Source: Cognatazoarcus halotolerans
Lineage (GTDB): Bacteria > Pseudomonadota > Gammaproteobacteria > Burkholderiales > Rhodocyclaceae
Assembly: GCF_009800965.1 (NCBI RefSeq)
Contig: NZ_WUAF01000002.1
Span: forward strand, 108,299-172,298
Direction: 5' to 3'
DNA length: 64,000 nt
A model generated the notes under the pieces. It saw only the letters and a list, made by a program, of their open reading frames with translations. It was not told the DNA's origin and made no database searches. The translations under genes and the position numbers were made by a program. Positions 41,380 through 51,136 of this stretch are shown piece by piece; the stretch's first letter is position 1; each line of letters begins with the position of its first letter.

Positions 41380-41901
41380 TCACCAACCGATGTGCTCGGC
41401 CCACCACAGACGCAGCCTCAGGCCGATCCCGCTGGTGTAACCGATCTCGACGAAACGGATCTCGCCGTGGGGATCGACGACGACGAACGCCGGCACGCCA
41501 TGCAGGCCGAAGCGGCGGCTGATCGCGCCGTCGGCGTCGATTGCCGTCGGCCACGCCAGGCCGCGTTCTGCGAGGTGCCTTGCGACCTGCCGGGCGTTGC
41601 CCGACTGCATGGCTACGGTGAGGACTGGCCAGCCCTTATCGAGGCTGTCTACATTGCCTTCCATGAGGCGACAGATCGGGCACCACTCGGCCCAGAAATA
41701 GAGTGCCGTCGCGCGGCCGGGATGTCCTGCGCGCCACGACCCGCTGGTGATCTCGCCGCCATCGGCAAGCACTGCGCTGAACGTCGGCAGACGACCGGAA
41801 ACCGCGTCGCGCTTGTGCCATGCCTGGACCACAAGGACGATGCCGACGATCAGCAGTGCTTCGAGAATCCAGCGCGTCAGACGCCGTGGTTTTCCAGTCA
41901 T
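41380..41901 (-). CDS. Membrane-anchored thioredoxin-like protein (ScsD/TlpA type)
   Basis: 173-residue protein with one N-terminal membrane anchor (about 11-28) and a periplasmic thioredoxin fold. The active site is CPIC in 'ALYFWAEWCPICRLMEGNV', followed by 'HGVPAFVVVDPHGEIR' with the cis-Pro. It resembles ScsD/TlpA-type disulfide oxidoreductases. Its substrate is not indicated by the neighbours. It lies divergent from eutB. Confidence 0.85.
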   Translation of the reverse strand: MTGKPRRLTRWILEALLIVGIVLVVQAWHKRDAVSGRLPTFSAVLADGGEITSGSWRAGHPGRATALYFWAEWCPICRLMEGNVDSLDKGWPVLTVAMQSGNARQVARHLAERGLAWPTAIDADGAISRRFGLHGVPAFVVVDPHGEIRFVEIGYTSGIGLRLRLWWAEHIGW

Positions 41902-42032
41902 TCGTCGTGATGGCGGTGGACAGCCTCGATCCCGATTGTTTCGATCAAGGGCTTGAGAGGCCCGCAGTGTACGATGTTTCGAGCGCGGCCGCGGGGCAGT
42001 GGCCGCGATATGCGTTTTATGGAGGTGGCGCG

Positions 42033-43415
42033 ATGGGTTTCTCGGCCTCTATCGGTATGCGGTGTTTTCATTTCGAGGATCTGCGAACCCTCTTGGCGAA
42101 GGCCGCTCCGGCACGTTCGGGCGATGCGCTGGCCGGGGTGGCTGCGGAAAGCGAGCTTGAGCGGGTGGCGGCCAGGATGGCCCTTGCCGATCTGCCGTTG
42201 CGCCACTTTCTCGAGGAGGCGGTGATTCCTTACGAGGCCGACGAGATTACCCGGCTGATCGTCGATAGCCATGACGCGACCGCCTTCGCCGTGATCTCCT
42301 CCCTTACCGTGGGCGAGTTCCGCGAATACCTGCTCGCCGATGAAACCGACGCCGCGCCGCTGCAGCGGTTGGCGGCGGGCATCACCCCTGAAATGGCCGC
42401 GGCCGTGAGCAAGCTGATGCGCAACCAGGACCTGATCCTCGTGGCCGCCAAGTGCAATGTCGTCACCCGTTTTCGGAACACGCTTGGCCTGCCCGGTCAC
42501 CTCGCGGTGCGCCTGCAGCCCAACCATCCCACCGACGACCCGAAGGGCGTCGCCGCGTCGATGCTCGATGGCTTGCTGTACGGCTGTGGCGATGCGGTTA
42601 TCGGCATCAACCCGGCCGGCGACAATCTTCCGTCGATCATCTCGCTGCTGCGCCTGATAGACGATTTTCTCGTGCGCTACGAGGTGCCTACCCAGTCCTG
42701 CGTGCTCACCCATGTGACCAACACCCTGCGGGCGATCGAATGCGGCGCACCGGTCGATCTGGTGTTCCAGTCGATCGGCGGCAGCGAGCAGACCAATCGC
42801 AGCTTCGGCATCGACCTGGCCCTGCTCGCGGAAGCGCGCGCCGCGGCGCAGTCGCTCGGCCGCGGAACACTCGGCGACAACCTGATGTACTTCGAGACCG
42901 GGCAGGGCAGCGCGCTGTCGGCCAACGCCCACGGCGGCGTGGACCAGCAGACCCTCGAGGCGCGCGCCTACGCGGTGGCGCGTGCCTTCTCGCCACTGCT
43001 GGTCAATACCGTGGTTGGTTTCATCGGCCCCGAGTATCTATACGACGGCAAGCAGATCATCCGTGCCGGGCTCGAGGACCACTTCTGCGGCAAGCTGCTC
43101 GGCCTGCCGATGGGCTGTGATGTCTGCTACACCAACCACGCCGAAGCGGACCAGGACGACATGGACAGCCTGCTGACCCTGCTCGGGGTCGCCGGGGTGA
43201 ATTTCATCATGGGCGTGCCGGGTGCCGACGACGTGATGCTCAACTACCAGCGCACATCCTTCCACGACGCCGCCTATCTGCGACGGGTGCTCGGCAAGCG
43301 CTGCGCTCCCGAGTTCGAGCGCTGGTTGATCGACAGCGGCATTGCCGACAGCACGGGGCGTCTGCTGCCACCCGATGCGCGGCAAGCGCTGCTGCAACTG
43401 GCGGCATCGCTCTAG
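42033..43415 (+). CDS. eutB: Ethanolamine ammonia-lyase large subunit
   Basis: EutB, 460 residues, with EutC forms the coenzyme B12-dependent enzyme splitting ethanolamine into acetaldehyde and ammonia. The sequence is similar to EutB over the full length (e.g. 'RLQPNHPTDDPKGVAASMLD', 'MGCDVCYTNHAEADQDDMD'). The start at 42033 has GGAGG upstream and a normal N-terminus. The open frame extends upstream to 41820, but that part does not look like EutB. No eut shell or EutA reactivase genes are seen. Confidence 0.95.
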   Translation: MGFSASIGMRCFHFEDLRTLLAKAAPARSGDALAGVAAESELERVAARMALADLPLRHFLEEAVIPYEADEITRLIVDSHDATAFAVISSLTVGEFREYLLADETDAAPLQRLAAGITPEMAAAVSKLMRNQDLILVAAKCNVVTRFRNTLGLPGHLAVRLQPNHPTDDPKGVAASMLDGLLYGCGDAVIGINPAGDNLPSIISLLRLIDDFLVRYEVPTQSCVLTHVTNTLRAIECGAPVDLVFQSIGGSEQTNRSFGIDLALLAEARAAAQSLGRGTLGDNLMYFETGQGSALSANAHGGVDQQTLEARAYAVARAFSPLLVNTVVGFIGPEYLYDGKQIIRAGLEDHFCGKLLGLPMGCDVCYTNHAEADQDDMDSLLTLLGVAGVNFIMGVPGADDVMLNYQRTSFHDAAYLRRVLGKRCAPEFERWLIDSGIADSTGRLLPPDARQALLQLAASL

Positions 43416-43450
43416 CTTGCCTGCTTAAGAACCAATGCACGGAGCGCACC

Positions 43451-44281
43451 ATGACCAGCAATGAAGACCAGGACGGCGCCATTGCGCGCGGCGCACGCGA
43501 CGATCCGTGGACACGGTTGCGCCGTTTTACACCGGCGCGCATCGCGCTCGGCCGGGCTGGGGGCAGTCTGCCGACCAGGGCGCTGCTCGAGTTCGGGGCC
43601 GCGCATGCCGGCGCACGCGACGCGGTCCATCACCCGCTCGATGCCGGGCCCTTGCTTGAGGGTCTGGCCGCGCGCGGGCTCGGGCAGCTCAGCGTTGCTT
43701 CCGCCGCCGGCGATCGTCCGACCTACCTGTGTCGGCCGGATCTCGGTCGCCGGCTGGATCAGGATTCGAGTGCGTCGCTCGAAGCCTGGCGGGCCGCCAG
43801 CGATGGCGATCCGCCCGATCTGGTGCTGGTGCTTGCTGACGGGCTTTCCGCGCTGGCGATCGAGCGTCACGCGCTGCCGCTCATCGATGCCTTGCTGCCG
43901 GTGCTGGGCGATCTTCGCCTCGGGCCGGTGGTGGTCGCCCGTCAGGCGCGGGTCGCGCTCGGCGACGAGGTCGGCGCGCTGCTGGCCGCTCGGCAGGTGG
44001 TGGTGCTGATCGGCGAACGGCCCGGCCTGAGCTCACCGGACAGCCTCGGACTCTACCTGACCCACGCGCCGCGTCCCGGGCGTACCGATGCCGAGCGCAA
44101 CTGCATCTCGAACGTGCGCCCCGAGGGGCTGGCCTACGTCGACGCGGCCCGGCGGCTGGCCTTCCTGATCCGCGGGGCCCGCGAACTCGGGGTGTCGGGC
44201 ATCGCGCTCAAGGATGACAGTGCGACACTGCCCGTGGGCCAGGTCGGTTCGGACGGTGATCCTGCGAAGCCGGCGGATTGA
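43451..44281 (+). CDS. eutC: Ethanolamine ammonia-lyase small subunit
   Basis: EutC, 276 residues, holding much of the adenosylcobalamin site. Visible are 'WTRLRRFTPARIALGRAGGS', 'LVLVLADGLSALAIERHALP' and the C-terminal 'RNCISNVRPEGLAYVDAARR'. It follows eutB by 35 bp and the pair forms a two-gene operon. It ends just before a hairpin that mainly serves the convergent fumarase gene. Confidence 0.94.
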   Translation: MTSNEDQDGAIARGARDDPWTRLRRFTPARIALGRAGGSLPTRALLEFGAAHAGARDAVHHPLDAGPLLEGLAARGLGQLSVASAAGDRPTYLCRPDLGRRLDQDSSASLEAWRAASDGDPPDLVLVLADGLSALAIERHALPLIDALLPVLGDLRLGPVVVARQARVALGDEVGALLAARQVVVLIGERPGLSSPDSLGLYLTHAPRPGRTDAERNCISNVRPEGLAYVDAARRLAFLIRGARELGVSGIALKDDSATLPVGQVGSDGDPAKPAD

Positions 44282-44309
44282 GACGGTTCAATCCGCTTGG
44301 GAAAGAAAA

Positions 44310-44331
44310 AAGCCCGGCACAGGCCGGGCTT
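44310..44331 (-). terminator. Rho-independent terminator, fumarase side (bidirectional)
   Basis: A 9-bp stem (44310-44318 with 44323-44331, four-base loop), 20 bp past the fumarase stop, is followed on the minus strand by a T run. It lies at the eutC end too and may act both ways. Confidence 0.85.
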
Positions 44332-44351
44332 CCTCTCGTCAAGCAGCGGCT

Positions 44352-45875
44352 TCAGGCAACCGCGACCGGAATCTTGCCGATCTTGGCTTGCCACTCGCGC
44401 GGGCCGGTGGTGTGCACCGAGGTGCCGCTCGAATCGACCGCCACGGTGACCGGCATGTCCTTGACCTCGAACTCGTAGATCGCCTCCATGCCGAGATCGG
44501 CGAAGCCAACGACCTTGGCCGACTTGATCGCCTTGGCGACCAGGTAAGCGGCGCCGCCGACGGCCATCAGGTAGGCCGACTTGTTGTCCTTGATCGCCTC
44601 GATGGCGACCGGGCCGCGTTCGGACTTGCCGATCATCGAGATCAGGCCGGTCTGCTCGAGCATCATGCGGGTGAACTTGTCCATGCGGGTGCCAGTGGTG
44701 GGGCCGGCCGGGCCGACCACTTCGTCGCGCACCGGATCGACCGGTCCGACGTAGTAGATGACCCGGTTGGTGAAGTCCACCGGCAGTTTCTCGCCCTTGG
44801 AGAGCATGTCGGCGATGCGCTTGTGGGCGGCGTCGCGGCCGGTCAGCATCTTGCCGTTGAGGAGCAGCTTCTGGCCCGGCTTCCAGGCGGCGACCTCGTC
44901 CTTGGTGAGGGTGTCGAGGTCTACCCGGGTAGCGGACTTGAGATCCGGTGTCCAGGTGACGGCGGGCCAGTCCTCGAGCTTCGGCGGCTCGATCTTCGCC
45001 GGGCCGGAACCGTCCAGATGGAAGTGGCAGTGGCGGGTGGCGGCGCAGTTGGGGACCAGCGCGATCGGCAGGTTGGCGGCGTGACAGGGGTAGTCGAGCA
45101 CCTTGACGTCGAGCACCGTGGTGAGGCCGCCGAGACCCTGGGCGCCGATGCCCAGCGCGTTGATCTTCTCGTAGAGTTCGAGGCGCAGCTCTTCGGCGCG
45201 GTTGCTGGCGCCACGTGCCTTGAGCTCGTGCATGTCGACCGGCGCCATGATCGATTCCTTGGCCAGCAGCATCGCTTTTTCCGGCGTTCCGCCGATGCCG
45301 ACGCCGATGATGCCCGGCGGGCACCAGCCGGCACCCATGGTCGGGACGGTCTTGAGTACCCACTCGACCAGGTCGTCGGAGGGATTGAGCATCGCGAACT
45401 TTGCCTTGGCTTCGGAGCCGCCGCCCTTGGCCGCGCAGATGACTTCGACGCCGTCGCCCGGGACGACCTCGAAATGCACCACGGCGGGGGTGTTGTCCTT
45501 GGTGTTCTTGCGGGTGCCGGCGGGGTCGGCCAGCACCGAGGCGCGCAGCGGGTTGTCCGGATTGGAGTAGGCGCGACGCACGCCCTCGTCGATCATCTGC
45601 TGGATGCTCATGGTGGCGTCCGGCCAGGTGACCTGCATGCCGACCTTGATGAAGACCATGCCGATACCCGTGTCCTGGCAGATCGGGCGATGGCCTTCGG
45701 CGGCCATGCGCGAGTTGGTCAGAATCTGGGCGATGGCGTCCTTGGCTGCGGGGCTTTCCTCGCGCTCGTAGGCTTCACCCAGCGCCGAAATGTAGTCGAG
45801 CGGATGGTAGTAGCTGATGTACTGGAACGCGTCTTCGATCGACTTGATCAGGTCGTCCTGGCGAATTGCGGTCAT
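44352..45875 (-). CDS. Class I (iron-sulfur) fumarate hydratase
   Basis: Fumarase of 507 residues, interconverting fumarate and malate, with an oxygen-labile [4Fe-4S] cluster. The Cys in 'RPICQDTGIGMVF' and family motifs 'PNCAATRHCHFHLDGSG' and 'VGPAGPTTGTRMDKFTRMML' are visible. It fits the single-chain FumA/FumB-type. It follows the YqhA-like gene by 62 bp on the same strand, so co-transcription is possible. Confidence 0.95.
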   Translation of the reverse strand: MTAIRQDDLIKSIEDAFQYISYYHPLDYISALGEAYEREESPAAKDAIAQILTNSRMAAEGHRPICQDTGIGMVFIKVGMQVTWPDATMSIQQMIDEGVRRAYSNPDNPLRASVLADPAGTRKNTKDNTPAVVHFEVVPGDGVEVICAAKGGGSEAKAKFAMLNPSDDLVEWVLKTVPTMGAGWCPPGIIGVGIGGTPEKAMLLAKESIMAPVDMHELKARGASNRAEELRLELYEKINALGIGAQGLGGLTTVLDVKVLDYPCHAANLPIALVPNCAATRHCHFHLDGSGPAKIEPPKLEDWPAVTWTPDLKSATRVDLDTLTKDEVAAWKPGQKLLLNGKMLTGRDAAHKRIADMLSKGEKLPVDFTNRVIYYVGPVDPVRDEVVGPAGPTTGTRMDKFTRMMLEQTGLISMIGKSERGPVAIEAIKDNKSAYLMAVGGAAYLVAKAIKSAKVVGFADLGMEAIYEFEVKDMPVTVAVDSSGTSVHTTGPREWQAKIGKIPVAVA

Positions 45876-45938
45876 GTGTTTTCCCCCGGATAAATCTGTC
45901 TTGATGGTTTTTCGTTCTGGCTGCTGCGGGCCGCGCGC

Positions 45939-46508
45939 CTAGTGATGATCGGCTTCCAGGCGGATGCTCTGGTTCATGACCTTGTCGGTATATGCCAGCA
46001 GCAGCGCGGAAACGAGGAGCGTAGCATGGATGATCACCTGCCACAGCAGGGTCTTTTCGCTGACATTGTCGGCGTTCATGAAGGAGGCCAGCAGGTGGAT
46101 CGACGAGATGCTGATGAGCGCGGTGGCAAGCTTGATCTTGAGTACGCCGGCGCTGATGTGGTTGAGCCATTCCGGCTGGTCCGGGTGGCTGTCCAGATCG
46201 AGTTTCGAGACGAAGGTCTCGTAGCCGCCGATGATCACCATGATCAACAGGTTGGCGATCATCACCACGTCGATGAGCCCGAGCACGATGATCATGATCT
46301 GGTCGCTGGTGAGACCGGGCAGGTCCTGGATGAGCGCGACCAGCGTCTTGATGAACTTGTAGGCATATACGCCCTGGGCAACGATCAGTCCGAGGTAGAG
46401 CGGGGCCTGGAGCCAGCGGCTCCAGAAAATGGTGGATTCGAGAATTCGGAGCATACGCATGATGGGCGGGATTTTTCCGGGATCCGGCAGTTTGCCGTGG
46501 CGGCGCAT
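45939..46508 (-). CDS. UPF0114 (YqhA-like) membrane protein
   Basis: 189-residue inner-membrane protein of the UPF0114/TIGR00645 family with three to four membrane segments. 'RILESTIFWSRWLQAPLYLG' and 'VMIANLLIMVIIGGYETFVS' are characteristic. Function unknown. It starts at 46508 (GGAG upstream); a later ATG at 46460 is possible. It is divergent from acs and upstream of fumarase. Confidence 0.88.
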   Translation of the reverse strand: MRRHGKLPDPGKIPPIMRMLRILESTIFWSRWLQAPLYLGLIVAQGVYAYKFIKTLVALIQDLPGLTSDQIMIIVLGLIDVVMIANLLIMVIIGGYETFVSKLDLDSHPDQPEWLNHISAGVLKIKLATALISISSIHLLASFMNADNVSEKTLLWQVIIHATLLVSALLLAYTDKVMNQSIRLEADHH

Positions 46509-46735
46509 TTTAACATCTCCGCGAGCCGCTTCTGCTGCGGTGCACATACGCCGATGCTTCCGGAATGTGTAAGTGCCGTGTAAGAATGGTTTTGTTAAAT
46601 CGTGACATTCACCGGAGCAATCGGGACGCCGACATAGCACTACGAATACGACCGGAGGGGCAACCCTTCGGCGCAAACCGATCAGGCGAAGCCTGGCATC
46701 TTTGAAACAACGATGAAGTTGAGGAGAGGTTAGCG

Positions 46736-48706
46736 ATGTCGAACAACGAAACCACCCAGCAGAAGATGTACTACCCCTCGGAAGCGTCGATGAAGAACGC
46801 TGCGATTTCCGGCATGGATGCCTACAACGCACTGTGCAAGGAAGCGGAAGCCGATTACCAGGGGTACTGGGCGCGTCATGCCCGTGAGCTGCTGGACTGG
46901 AAACAGCCTTTCACTACCGTCCTCGACGAGAGCAACGCTCCTTTCTTCAAGTGGTTCCCGGACGGCAAGCTCAACGTTTCCTACAATTGCCTGGATCGCA
47001 ACGTCGAGAAAGGGCTGGGCGACAAGGTCGCGGTGATCTTCGAAGCCGACAATGGCGAAGTCACCAAGGTCACCTACAAGGACATGCTCTCGCGTGTCAG
47101 CAAGTTCGCCAACGCGCTTCGCGGCATGGGCGTCAAGAAGGGCGACCGCGTCGTCATCTACCTGCCGATGTCGATCGAAGGTGTGGTCGCGATGCAGGCG
47201 TGCGCCCGTATCGGTGCAACGCACTCCATCGTGTTCGGCGGCTTTTCCGCCCAGGCGCTGCGCGATCGTATCGAGGATGCCGGCGCGGTTGCACTGATCA
47301 CTTCCGACGGCCAGCACCGTGGCGGCAAGGCCCTGCCGCTCAAGCCGATCGCCGACGAGGCGCTGACCCTTGGCGGTTGCGACTCCATCAAGAACGTCAT
47401 CGTGGTCAAGCGTACCGGCGGTGACTGCAACATCGTTGCCGGCCGCGACATCTGGTTCCACGACGCGGTGGAAGGCCAGTCCGAGGTCTGTGAGCCCGAG
47501 TGGGTCGATGCGGAGCATCCGCTCTTCATTCTCTACACCTCCGGTTCGACCGGCAAGCCGAAGGGCGTCCAGCACTCGTCGGGCGGCTATCTGCTGCAGG
47601 CGGTGATGTCGATGAAATACACCTTCGACATCAAACCCGACGACGTCTTCTGGTGCACGGCGGATATCGGCTGGGTCACCGGCCATACTTACATCACCTA
47701 CGGGCCGCTGGCCTGTGGCGCGACCGAGATCGTGTTCGAAGGCGTACCGACCTATCCCGATGCGGGTCGTTTCTGGAAGATGATCCAGAACCACAAGGTC
47801 ACGATCTTCTACACCGCACCGACCGCGATCCGTTCGCTGATCAAGGCCGCGGACAACAACGAGTCGGTGCATCCGAAACAGTACGATCTGTCGAGCCTGC
47901 GGATTCTCGGCTCGGTGGGCGAGCCGATCAACCCGGCCGCCTGGGAGTGGTACTACGAGAACGTCGGCGGCGGTCGCTGCCCGATCGTCGATACCTTCTG
48001 GCAGACGGAAACCGGTGCGCACATGATGACCCCGATGCCGGGCGCAACGCCGCTGGTGCCGGGTTCGTGCACGCTGCCCTTCCCGGGCATCATGGCCGCG
48101 GTCGTGGATGAGACCGGTACCGACGTTCCCTGGGGGCAGGGCGGCATCCTCGTGGTCAAGCGTCCATGGCCGTCGATGATCCGCACGATCTGGAACGATC
48201 CGGACCGTTTCGTGAAGTCCTACTATCCGCCGGATTTCCAGGGCAAGCTCTACCTTGCGGGCGACGGCGCCATCCGCGACGCGGAAACCGGCTACTTCAC
48301 CATTACCGGGCGTATCGACGATGTGCTGAACGTTTCCGGCCACCGCATGGGCACGATGGAAATCGAATCGGCTCTGGTCGCTCACGAGAAGGTGGCGGAA
48401 GCGGCCGTTGTCGGTCGTCCCGACGATGTGACCGGCGAAGCGATCGTTGCCTTCGTGGTGCTCAAGGGTCCGCGCCCGACCGGCGACGAAGCCAAGGCCG
48501 TGGTCAAGGAGCTGCAGAACTGGGTTGGCCACGAGATTGGCCCGATCGCCAAGCCGAAGGACATCCGCTTCGGTGAGAACCTGCCGAAGACCCGTTCGGG
48601 CAAGATCATGCGCCGGTTGCTGCGTCAGCTTGCCAAGGGTGAGGAAATCCTCCAGGACACCTCGACGCTCGAAAATCCGGCCATCCTCGACCAGCTCAAG
48701 GGCTGA
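46736..48706 (+). CDS. acs: Acetyl-CoA synthetase
   Basis: AMP-forming acetate-CoA ligase of 656 residues. The P-loop-like A3 motif '[18 protein letters not shown]', '[19 protein letters not shown]' for acetate binding and the C-terminal '[19 protein letters not shown]' with the lysine acetylated in homologues are all present. It makes acetyl-CoA from acetate; acetaldehyde from EutBC could feed this through acetate. The 227-bp upstream region has no clear -10/-35 that I can defend. Confidence 0.96.
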   Translation: MSNNETTQQKMYYPSEASMKNAAISGMDAYNALCKEAEADYQGYWARHARELLDWKQPFTTVLDESNAPFFKWFPDGKLNVSYNCLDRNVEKGLGDKVAVIFEADNGEVTKVTYKDMLSRVSKFANALRGMGVKKGDRVVIYLPMSIEGVVAMQACARIGATHSIVFGGFSAQALRDRIEDAGAVALITSDGQHRGGKALPLKPIADEALTLGGCDSIKNVIVVKRTGGDCNIVAGRDIWFHDAVEGQSEVCEPEWVDAEHPLFILYTSGSTGKPKGVQHSSGGYLLQAVMSMKYTFDIKPDDVFWCTADIGWVTGHTYITYGPLACGATEIVFEGVPTYPDAGRFWKMIQNHKVTIFYTAPTAIRSLIKAADNNESVHPKQYDLSSLRILGSVGEPINPAAWEWYYENVGGGRCPIVDTFWQTETGAHMMTPMPGATPLVPGSCTLPFPGIMAAVVDETGTDVPWGQGGILVVKRPWPSMIRTIWNDPDRFVKSYYPPDFQGKLYLAGDGAIRDAETGYFTITGRIDDVLNVSGHRMGTMEIESALVAHEKVAEAAVVGRPDDVTGEAIVAFVVLKGPRPTGDEAKAVVKELQNWVGHEIGPIAKPKDIRFGENLPKTRSGKIMRRLLRQLAKGEEILQDTSTLENPAILDQLKG

Positions 48707-48726
48707 TCGAACCACTCGGGAAGGAT

Positions 48727-48829
48727 CGCCCCCGCAAGAGGGGCGAACTTCCGCAAAAGAATAATTGGAGGCAGTCGGCCCCTTAAGCCGACCGATGGGA
48801 GGGGGAGAAGGGCGCGGAAACGCGCCCTT
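48727..48829 (+). ncRNA. Structured acs 3' region, possible small RNA or 3'-UTR
   Basis: Three tandem stems between acs and dsbC: 48727-48732 with 48740-48745, 48774-48779 with 48787-48792, and the terminator stem 48808-48816 with 48821-48829. Unpaired GGAGG/GGGAGG stretches lie between. This could be an acs 3'-UTR or a processed small RNA. No sequence match to a known family is claimed. Confidence 0.3.
48808..48829 (+). terminator. Rho-independent terminator of acs
   Basis: A 9-bp stem with a GAAA loop (48808-48816 and 48821-48829) followed by TTTTC, a classic terminator. It faces the dsbC gene. Confidence 0.88.
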
Positions 48830-48840
48830 TTTTCTTGAGA

Positions 48841-48865
48841 CGCCGCCTGCATGCAGCAGGCGGCG
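48841..48865 (-). terminator. GC-rich hairpin at the dsbC end
   Basis: A 10-bp perfect stem (48841-48850 with 48856-48865, five-base loop) directly after the dsbC stop. The T run is on the plus side, so it can also act as a second stop for acs. Confidence 0.65.
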
Positions 48866-48871
48866 CATTTT

Positions 48872-49594
48872 TTACTTGCTGCCGACCTGACTCATCATCC
48901 GTTCGAGTTCCTTGGCCGGCACGAAGCCGCCGATGCGGTTGCCGTCGGCGAGGAAGATGGTTGGCGTGCCGTTAACCCGGTGCTTCTGGCCGAAGGCGGT
49001 GTTCTTCTGGATCGCCGAGGTGTCGCAGCTGGCGCTCGCAGGCGTCTTCGCGCTCAGCATCCAGTCGTTCCAAGCCCCACCCTTGTCCTTGGCGCACCAG
49101 ATGTTCTTTGACTTGTCGAGCGAATCAGGACCCAGGACCGGGTAGAGGAAGGTGTAGATGGTGATGTCGTCGACCGATTCGAGTTCCTTGGCGAGGCGCT
49201 TGCAGAAGCCGCAGTTGGGGTCCTCGAAGGTGGCGATGACCCGCTTGCCGTTCCCCTTGACCTGCTTGATCGCCTGATCGAGGGGCAGACTCGCGAAGTC
49301 GATCTTCAAGAGCTCATTCTGTCGTGCCTGAGTCACGTTGCGCCGGGTCTTGCTGTCGATGATGCTGCCATCGACCAGAAATCCGACCTTTTCGTCGGTG
49401 TAGATCAGATCGCCCGACTTGAGCACCACCTCGTAAAGGCCTCCGTATGGCGTTTTCGTGACCGATGCGACCGCAGGCGCATTGAGAAAGGCCTCGACCC
49501 CTTTCTTGACGGAGGCTTCGTCGGCATGGGCCAAGCCGGCCGCGGCCAGCATGATGGGCAGCACGGCCCGGGTAAAACGCAATTGCATCATCAT
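48872..49594 (-). CDS. dsbC: Thiol:disulfide interchange protein DsbC
   Basis: Periplasmic disulfide isomerase, 240 residues. Signal peptide about 1-24 ('VLPIMLAAAGLAHADEAS'), an N-terminal dimerisation part (about 25-80), and a thioredoxin domain with active site CGFC in 'FEDPNCGFCKRLAKELESV' and cis-Pro in 'VNGTPTIFLADGNRIGGF'. It precedes a GC hairpin and follows the UbiH-family gene by 174 bp. Start is the first of three consecutive ATG (49594). Confidence 0.95.
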   Translation of the reverse strand: MMMQLRFTRAVLPIMLAAAGLAHADEASVKKGVEAFLNAPAVASVTKTPYGGLYEVVLKSGDLIYTDEKVGFLVDGSIIDSKTRRNVTQARQNELLKIDFASLPLDQAIKQVKGNGKRVIATFEDPNCGFCKRLAKELESVDDITIYTFLYPVLGPDSLDKSKNIWCAKDKGGAWNDWMLSAKTPASASCDTSAIQKNTAFGQKHRVNGTPTIFLADGNRIGGFVPAKELERMMSQVGSK

Positions 49595-49768
49595 TTCCTT
49601 GTTGGTCGATCTCGAGAAGGATGTTAATCGTTTTCGGCGATGAGCCCGGAGTCCCTCAGGGACTTGTCCATCGAGGAAGGCTCGTTGGCCGTCATCGTTA
49701 AACAGGACTTCGCGTCGTTACGCCGTCCGCATCCGGTGCAGGCCGATGGAGCTGATCGGATAAATCAT

Positions 49769-50932
49769 TCAGAACTTTCCGCTGATCGCGTAGCGAACCA
49801 GCGCATTGCGTACGACCGGTATCCTGTTGGTGAGGTTCATTCCAAGATTGCGCAGGCCCGAGACGATCGGGTTCGTCGGCCTGAAGAGATGGTTGAGCCC
49901 ATGGGTGGTGTATTGCAGCAGGGCTGTTTCCTCTGCGCGCGCGCGGGCGTAGCTGCGCAGTACTTCGATTTCGCCGGGGTCGCGCCAGCCCGGCAGGGCT
50001 GCGAGCTTGTCGGCCAGGGTCATGGCGTCCTGATAGCCGAGATTGATGCCATGGCCCGAAAGCGGATGAATCGCGTGGGCTGCGTCTCCGATCAGCGCCA
50101 GCCGGGCGCCCACCGGATCATCCACTCGCATCAACCGTAGCGGAAAGGCCTGCGCCGGACCGAGTGCTTCGAGCACGCCGAGCTGATTTCCGCCCGCTTC
50201 GGCGACACGCCGTGCCAGTAAATCCGGCTCGAGCGCCATCAGTTCGTCGGCAACGGCATCGGGTGCCGACCATACGATCGAAATGCGATTGCCGGGCAGT
50301 GGCAGCCAGGCGAGGATCCCGTCCTTGCGGAACCATTGGCGCGCAACGCCGTGATGAGGTTTTGAGCAGCTGAAGTTTGCGACCACGCCCTTTTCCGCGT
50401 ACGGACTGAAGTGGGCTTCGATGCCCGCCTTGTCACGCACCCAGGACTGAACACCATCAGCCCCCACGATCAGCCTTGCATCGAGCCGGCGACCGTCCTC
50501 CAGGAAGATGCTGGCCTTGTCTTCTTCGCGGGCCAGCGATGCAGGGACCGCAGGGCAGAGCAGCTTGACGTTGTGCTGGCGTTTGATGCTCTCCCAGAGC
50601 TCGCGTTGCATCAGGCCCGATTCGACGATCCATGCCAGTTCGTCAAGTCCGCTGTCGTAACACGAGAAATCGAGACGACCGCCGTCGTCGCCGTGGATCT
50701 GCATGTCGTATACCGGCGCGATCCGGCTGTGGTCGAGATGCTCCCAGGCGCCGATCCTCTCGAGAAAGGCCGCATTGACCGGGCTGATTGCGTAAATGCG
50801 GGCGTCCCAGTCGCCAGCGGGGGCCGGCGGGCGAGCTTCGATGACGCCGATGCGTAGATGGGTGCCGCGTAGCGCCGCAGCGAGGCTGGCACCGGCCAGT
50901 CCGGCGCCGACTATGAGAATGTCGAAATCCAT
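49769..50932 (-). CDS. UbiH/UbiF-family FAD-dependent hydroxylase
   Basis: 387-residue aromatic-ring hydroxylase of the UbiH/COQ6 class. FAD motif 'ILIVGAGLAGASLAAAL' at the N-terminus, 'RIYAISPVNAAFLERIG', and the C-terminal GD motif 'ALIGDAAHAIHPLSGHGINL'. It probably hydroxylates a ubiquinone precursor; which position cannot be told from the sequence. It lies upstream of dsbC on the same strand. Confidence 0.9.
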   Translation of the reverse strand: MDFDILIVGAGLAGASLAAALRGTHLRIGVIEARPPAPAGDWDARIYAISPVNAAFLERIGAWEHLDHSRIAPVYDMQIHGDDGGRLDFSCYDSGLDELAWIVESGLMQRELWESIKRQHNVKLLCPAVPASLAREEDKASIFLEDGRRLDARLIVGADGVQSWVRDKAGIEAHFSPYAEKGVVANFSCSKPHHGVARQWFRKDGILAWLPLPGNRISIVWSAPDAVADELMALEPDLLARRVAEAGGNQLGVLEALGPAQAFPLRLMRVDDPVGARLALIGDAAHAIHPLSGHGINLGYQDAMTLADKLAALPGWRDPGEIEVLRSYARARAEETALLQYTTHGLNHLFRPTNPIVSGLRNLGMNLTNRIPVVRNALVRYAISGKF

Positions 50933-51136
50933 GCTTCAGGTCCCCGAACCTGTAATACCCGATACCGTGAAGCCCGAAGTTCAAGATTACCTTCGAGCCC
51001 GCTCCAGGCCGGGATTGTGCCCGACGCGCCTGGTCAAGTCACCCGCCCCGGCTGGCGACGCTATTGGACTGGACGTGCAGGCAGAGTAAAGTCGCGCCGG
51101 TCGGCCGCCGCGGGCGGCCCGCAACGTGGACATGCA

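Noticed and set aside
50933-51136. yybP-ykoY riboswitch ahead of the TerC gene
   Set aside because: The conserved bases of that RNA could not be found; only a GC-rich hairpin is seen.
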